From the NCBI GenBank assembly GCA_033720735.1, contig JAWWBX010000128.1:1-10830 (forward strand): DNA of 10,830 nt, read 5' to 3'. Positions 8,060 to 10,830 of this stretch are shown one piece after another. The notes below the pieces were generated by a model. That model was not told the origin of the DNA, made no database searches, and saw only the letters and a program-made list of their open reading frames with translations. A program made the translations under genes and the position numbers. The stretch's first letter is position 1. Every line of letters begins with the position of its first letter. Source of the DNA: B8-G4 sp033720735 (lineage in GTDB: Bacteria > Bacteroidota > Bacteroidia > Chitinophagales > Saprospiraceae).

Positions 8060-8119
8060 TGATTTGTCGGCGCACATCACCGATAAGATACGGGATGCCT
8101 CAGTCCTTTTCATACGATC

Positions 8120-8148
8120 TTGACTTCAGGCGGAATATCGTTTAACTT
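8120..8148 (+). promoter_or_regulatory. Candidate promoter for the transglutaminase-like gene
   Basis: TTGACT (8120-8125) and TAACTT (8143-8148) are separated by 17 bp, a sigma-70-like arrangement about 30 bp before the ATG at 8179. The segment TAACTTG also approximates the Bacteroidota -7 element TAnnTTTG. It lies in the 119-bp divergent region between the two start codons (8060-8178), which must hold promoters for both genes. This is a visual match only. Confidence 0.25.
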
Positions 8149-8178
8149 GAAAGTGCATACGCCTACTCCGATCCGGAC

Positions 8179-10416
8179 ATGTTGCGTGCAAGTCTCATTC
8201 TGTCTATTCTGACCCTTGGGTCTACTACACTGTTGAAATCTCAGCGACTCATCACCTTTGAGCGCGCGATTGAATACCGGGTGGTACAGGGATATGACGC
8301 TATTTACACCGCCGCATTACCGCAGGACATTCCCGGCAGGCAGGAGGTAATCAACATTGAATATTCTGACGAACTGACTCGCGTTTACCATGACGATGGG
8401 AACCTGTTTGCCGAGTTTTCCACGAGAAATGCGCCGCGAGTCGGGGTATTCCGGATCAGATCACACCTGTGGTTGTATGATTACGACCTCCGCGAGGCCC
8501 AACGCGCCGATAGCGTGTTTCTGGAGGAGAACCTTGAGCCATACCTCGTGCAGGAAGAGAATATCGAGATCCTGAATCCGCGCTTGCGCAATGCCGCCGA
8601 CTCGCTCACGGGTAGTTCTGAACTTGACCTGGTCAGGCGCATCTTTGAATTTGTGGTGGCGCATCTGGACTACTTCAGCTACAGTAATCAGAATCGTGGA
8701 GCGGCGCAGGCGCTCAAACAGGAACGCGGAGACTGTACCGAGTACTCCGAACTCATGGTCGCCCTGTGCCGGGCGCGCGGGATCCCAGCGCGCATCGTTT
8801 ACGGTGCGGTGGCGCGCCCCTCGCGCAACCCGCATCACAATTGGGTTGAAGTCCATCTCAGCGATTATGGCTGGGTCCCGTTCGATCCGACACATGCCGA
8901 TTGCACAAGTTGCCGAACGACATTTGAGAACCTGGAAAACAAGTACATCAAGTATTCTAATGACAGATTCCATCTTTACATCGGATGGCGCGTGGAGCGA
9001 AGGCCAGGCGTGCAGGCGCGCTCTCGTGTGCCAAACCCCGTCTCGGTTGACTACTCCTATTCGGTCGAGGATCATACTGCCCGGATCGTCCAGAAGGCGC
9101 AGAGTCATTACCGCAGACAGCAACACGGTTCGGCTCTTGCGCTGGTAGACTCATTGCTTGCAGATGGATTTGAGGATTTTCTGATCGTGAACCTGCGCGC
9201 CAATATCTGCCGCAGCCTGGATTGGCCGGCAGAGGCGCTCGGTGATCTGCAACGCGCCGGGCGACTGGTCGTCTCGGATGCCGACAAGCAAGAGCTCCTG
9301 TATTCCTTTGCTCTGCTCTTTGCACATGTTGACCAGCCCGACAAAGCCATCTCCTTCTTAAAGGAGTCCATCGAATCGGGTCTTCCGGTATCCAGGCTAC
9401 ATGATGAGCGTGCGTTGAAACCTCTGGCCAACCATCCGGAATTTCAGGCGATGGTCAATGCGAGTGAGGTCCGATTGGTCGAACTTGGCAATCTTGATGA
9501 GATCAGGGGGTTGTCGTACCTGCAGACCTCGAATGCGCCGTTACCCCTGGTCGCCAAACGCCCTGCGCAGGCACGGAACGCTTCAGCAATAGCGATGGCT
9601 TTGGCCAGGGACCTCGGCATCAAGCAAGTGACTGTCGTTCCGAAGTCTTCGCACAACCGTTTTGTCATTTCCCATGAATCCGTCTATGCGTTCAACCCGG
9701 ACGGTACCCTGGCCCGACGGAACGATGGTTACGATCAAACCTATACATATGATGCGGCGGGCAGGTTAACGACCGTCGAGGTGATGTCTCCTGCATTTCT
9801 GGAGTTGAGCCGGCAAGTCACACATTATGATTACGATGTCTTCGGGCGACTGGTGCGCATCACCAACCGTGAAAGTGCCGGTGACCGGGATAGTATTACA
9901 AGCTGCTACGAAGTGACACTCAACTCCGATACTGAATTGACGGTGGTATCGCTTCACGAAGAGACGGCACAGACCTGCAGGTTTGTCTTTCACGAGCAGA
10001 ACCGGCCCAATACAATGACCACTGAGTATGACGGACAGCCTCTGGAGATTACCTGGCTATACAGTGATGATTTCGGATCGTACCAAAAGTGGTTGCACTT
10101 TGCCGATACATCGGTGCTTATCGGTGCGGCCCGATGCGACACCAACGGACACCTGATCTATACAATGTCGCGGCAAGTTCAGACGACATCCAGTGAGGGG
10201 CAGCGCCACACTGCGGTCCACACATGGGAGACACACTATCGATGGAGCAACGGATCACTTACGTCGTATCATAGGACGCGCGATTCCTCAACGTCTGATG
10301 CAGCACTTGTTGTTGAGATCAGGTACAACAAGCATGGCCTGCCCAGGATCGTGAAGTACGACTATGGCGAGAGTCTGTGGAGCAGGGAAAGTATATATCG
10401 GTACCGGTTCTATTGA
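8179..10416 (+). CDS. Secreted transglutaminase-like protein with TPR-like and YD-repeat-like regions
   Basis: This 745-residue protein begins with a hydrophobic signal peptide (MLRASLILSILTLGSTTLL, about 1-21). Residues about 145-245 form a transglutaminase-like domain with C186 (RGDCTEYSELMVALCRARGI), H220 (HHNWVEVHL) and D236 (WVPFDPTHAD), a complete catalytic triad in the usual spacing. Residues about 300-430 are helical and TPR-like, ending in a typical LKPLANHPEFQAMV pattern. The C-terminus (about 490-745) is beta-rich with YD/RHS-like motifs such as DQTYTYDAAGRLTTVEV, THYDYDVFGRLVRI and RYNKHGLPRIVKYDYGES. It probably acts in the periplasm or at the cell surface as a cysteine peptidase or crosslinking enzyme; the substrate is unknown. 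ATG 8179 is the only start that gives a signal peptide. It stands alone as a transcript unit, divergent from the lipoprotein gene. Confidence 0.85.
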   Translation: MLRASLILSILTLGSTTLLKSQRLITFERAIEYRVVQGYDAIYTAALPQDIPGRQEVINIEYSDELTRVYHDDGNLFAEFSTRNAPRVGVFRIRSHLWLYDYDLREAQRADSVFLEENLEPYLVQEENIEILNPRLRNAADSLTGSSELDLVRRIFEFVVAHLDYFSYSNQNRGAAQALKQERGDCTEYSELMVALCRARGIPARIVYGAVARPSRNPHHNWVEVHLSDYGWVPFDPTHADCTSCRTTFENLENKYIKYSNDRFHLYIGWRVERRPGVQARSRVPNPVSVDYSYSVEDHTARIVQKAQSHYRRQQHGSALALVDSLLADGFEDFLIVNLRANICRSLDWPAEALGDLQRAGRLVVSDADKQELLYSFALLFAHVDQPDKAISFLKESIESGLPVSRLHDERALKPLANHPEFQAMVNASEVRLVELGNLDEIRGLSYLQTSNAPLPLVAKRPAQARNASAIAMALARDLGIKQVTVVPKSSHNRFVISHESVYAFNPDGTLARRNDGYDQTYTYDAAGRLTTVEVMSPAFLELSRQVTHYDYDVFGRLVRITNRESAGDRDSITSCYEVTLNSDTELTVVSLHEETAQTCRFVFHEQNRPNTMTTEYDGQPLEITWLYSDDFGSYQKWLHFADTSVLIGAARCDTNGHLIYTMSRQVQTTSSEGQRHTAVHTWETHYRWSNGSLTSYHRTRDSSTSDAALVVEIRYNKHGLPRIVKYDYGESLWSRESIYRYRFY

Positions 10417-10510
10417 TGGATGATTTGTTACGCCATATCGGTCCATCACATGTCACACGACCGCGTCATGTTGGACTTTGACCTTCAGGATTTGACATTT
10501 GGCCTTTAAC
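10417..10510. other. Non-coding stretch after the transglutaminase-like gene
   Basis: No gene is supported from 10417 to the end of the window (414 bp). The first part (10417-10470) shows nothing beyond a weak ACATG/CATGT inverted pair. It is followed by the 7-bp phased repeat and then by the 154-bp tandem repeat, both listed separately. No convincing plus-strand terminator with a T-run is seen for the upstream gene. Confidence 0.6.
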
Positions 10511-10512
10511 AG
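10471..10512. repeat. 7-bp phased degenerate repeat, intergenic copy B
   Basis: Six consecutive heptamers are visible: TTGGACT, TTGACCT, TCAGGAT, TTGACAT, TTGGCCT and TTAACAG. TTGGACT, TTGACCT and TTGACAT also occur in copy A about 3 kb to the left, where TTGGACT likewise leads the series. The two copies are similar in phase but not simple duplicates, which points to a family of dispersed elements. Confidence 0.6.
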
Positions 10513-10543
10513 AAAAGCCCTCCCAACTTGCGTTGTCGGGCTT
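10511..10543 (-). terminator. Terminator-like hairpin 1 (minus strand)
   Basis: Read on the minus strand, AGCCC and GGGCT form an outer stem and CAAC/GTTG an inner stem, separated by an internal loop and capped by a GCAA tetraloop. A TTTTCT tract follows. It sits where hairpin 2 sits relative to the repeat unit but has a different inner-stem sequence. Confidence 0.6.
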
Positions 10544-10660
10544 AGAAAGCTGTACCTCCTCGACAAGCTCGGAGCAAGTTCGGTGGGACTTCCCAACCCA
10601 ATGCTGACGCGCTCTTCATTCGGTCAGTATTCGGTCGGGACTTACCTTATCCAATTGAAA

Positions 10661-10693
10661 AGAAAAAGGCCTCCCGGCTTGCGCCGAAAGACC
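10661..10693 (-). terminator. Terminator-like hairpin 2 (minus strand)
   Basis: On the minus strand an 11-bp uninterrupted stem (arms 10683-10693 and 10668-10678, including G-U pairs) closes a GCAA tetraloop and is followed by TTTTTCTTTT. This is a classic intrinsic-terminator form. It points away from the plus-strand transglutaminase-like gene, so it would serve transcripts entering from the right. Confidence 0.75.
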
Positions 10694-10734
10694 TCTTAGA
10701 AAGCTGTACCTCCTCGACAAGCTCGGAGCAAGCT

Positions 10735-10752
10735 GGTTGGGACTTCCCAACC
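10735..10752. other. Perfect 7-bp hairpin inside the second tandem unit
   Basis: GGTTGGG (10735-10741) and CCCAACC (10746-10752) flank a 4-nt loop. In unit 1 the matching arms (10581-10587 and 10592-10598) have two mismatches. Two of the three substitutions between the units fall exactly at these mismatched positions. Confidence 0.6.
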
Positions 10753-10814
10753 CAATGCTGACGCGCTCTTCATTCGGTCAGTATTCGGTCGGGACTTACC
10801 TTATCCAATTGAAA

Positions 10815-10830
10815 AGAAAAAGGCCTCCCG
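10815..10830 (-). terminator. Start of terminator-like hairpin 3, truncated by the window edge
   Basis: The A-run and first stem arm of the next hairpin (GGCCTCCCG) repeat hairpin 2 exactly, 154 bp further on. The opposite arm lies beyond the window, so the array continues to the right. Confidence 0.5.

Larger units (their letters stand above)
10542..10830. repeat. 154-bp tandem direct repeat, cut by the window edge
   Basis: One full unit (10542-10695) is followed by 135 bp of a second (10696-10830). The period is exactly 154 bp: CTTAGAAAGC starts at 10541 and 10695, and the A-rich segment before the hairpin starts at 10661 and 10815. Over the first 119 bp the units differ at three positions only (10579, 10581 and 10583 against 10733, 10735 and 10737), while the hairpin before unit 1 is clearly diverged. 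Each unit also contains an internal direct pair of ATTCGGTC 11 bp apart. The period is not a multiple of three and minus-strand frames contain stops, so it is not a protein repeat. Confidence 0.9.

Noticed and set aside
7757..8062. Plus-strand frame opposite the SprB-type lipoprotein
   Set aside because: The minus frame has a lipobox and recognisable domains; this frame has none.
8461..9126. Minus-strand open frame of 221 codons opposite the transglutaminase domain
   Set aside because: The sense frame has the catalytic triad and a signal peptide; the antisense frame has no supporting features.
10499..10699. Small 66-codon plus-strand frame
   Set aside because: It runs through the 154-bp repeat and hairpins, has no ATG-led context, and the repeat period is not a multiple of three.
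10542..10830. CRISPR-like array
   Set aside because: The whole 154-bp unit is repeated with no short repeat and unique-spacer pattern.
10542..10830. tRNA, 5S rRNA or part of an rRNA
   Set aside because: I could not fit a cloverleaf or any conserved rRNA core to either strand of the unit.

Overview
The window looks like a moderately GC-rich chromosomal segment of a member of Bacteroidota or a close relative. The reasons are a SprB-type adhesin repeat in a lipoprotein, a histidine kinase of the HEIKNPLNFVNNF type, the near-absence of Shine-Dalgarno sequences, and degenerate 7-bp TTTGAC-like repeats between genes. These are family-level impressions, not a species call. No tRNA, rRNA, CRISPR array, transposase or phage gene is visible.

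Layout. Positions 1-7419 (+) hold a compact signalling operon of three overlapping genes. The first is a giant sensor histidine kinase whose 5' end lies outside the window. It carries nine complete tandem sensory modules of about 182-192 residues, plus the tail of a tenth, each starting with an almost invariant charged helix, and then a HisKA/HATPase core. The second is a single-domain response regulator. The third is a response regulator fused to a class III nucleotide cyclase whose active-site residues fit the adenylate-cyclase subclass IIIb. The likely flow is sensor array, kinase, two receivers, and at least one cAMP output.

Positions 7420-7498 form a short convergent intergenic stretch with a hairpin and a 7-bp phased repeat. 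Positions 7499-8059 (-) encode a small lipoprotein with one SprB-like repeat and a cytochrome-c-like C-terminus with a CX4CH motif. A divergent promoter region separates it from 8179-10416 (+), a secreted protein combining a transglutaminase-like domain with an intact Cys-His-Asp triad, a TPR-like helical stretch and a C-terminal YD/RHS-like region.

Positions 10417-10830 contain no convincing gene. They hold a second copy of the 7-bp phased repeat and a 154-bp tandem repeat that runs off the right edge. Each repeat unit carries a GCAA-loop hairpin followed by a T-run on the minus strand, which is the form of an intrinsic terminator. The stem bases differ between copies while pairing is largely kept.

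The most unusual items are the multi-module sensor array, with a conserved but non-adjacent pair of modules, and the right-edge tandem array of terminator-like hairpins.
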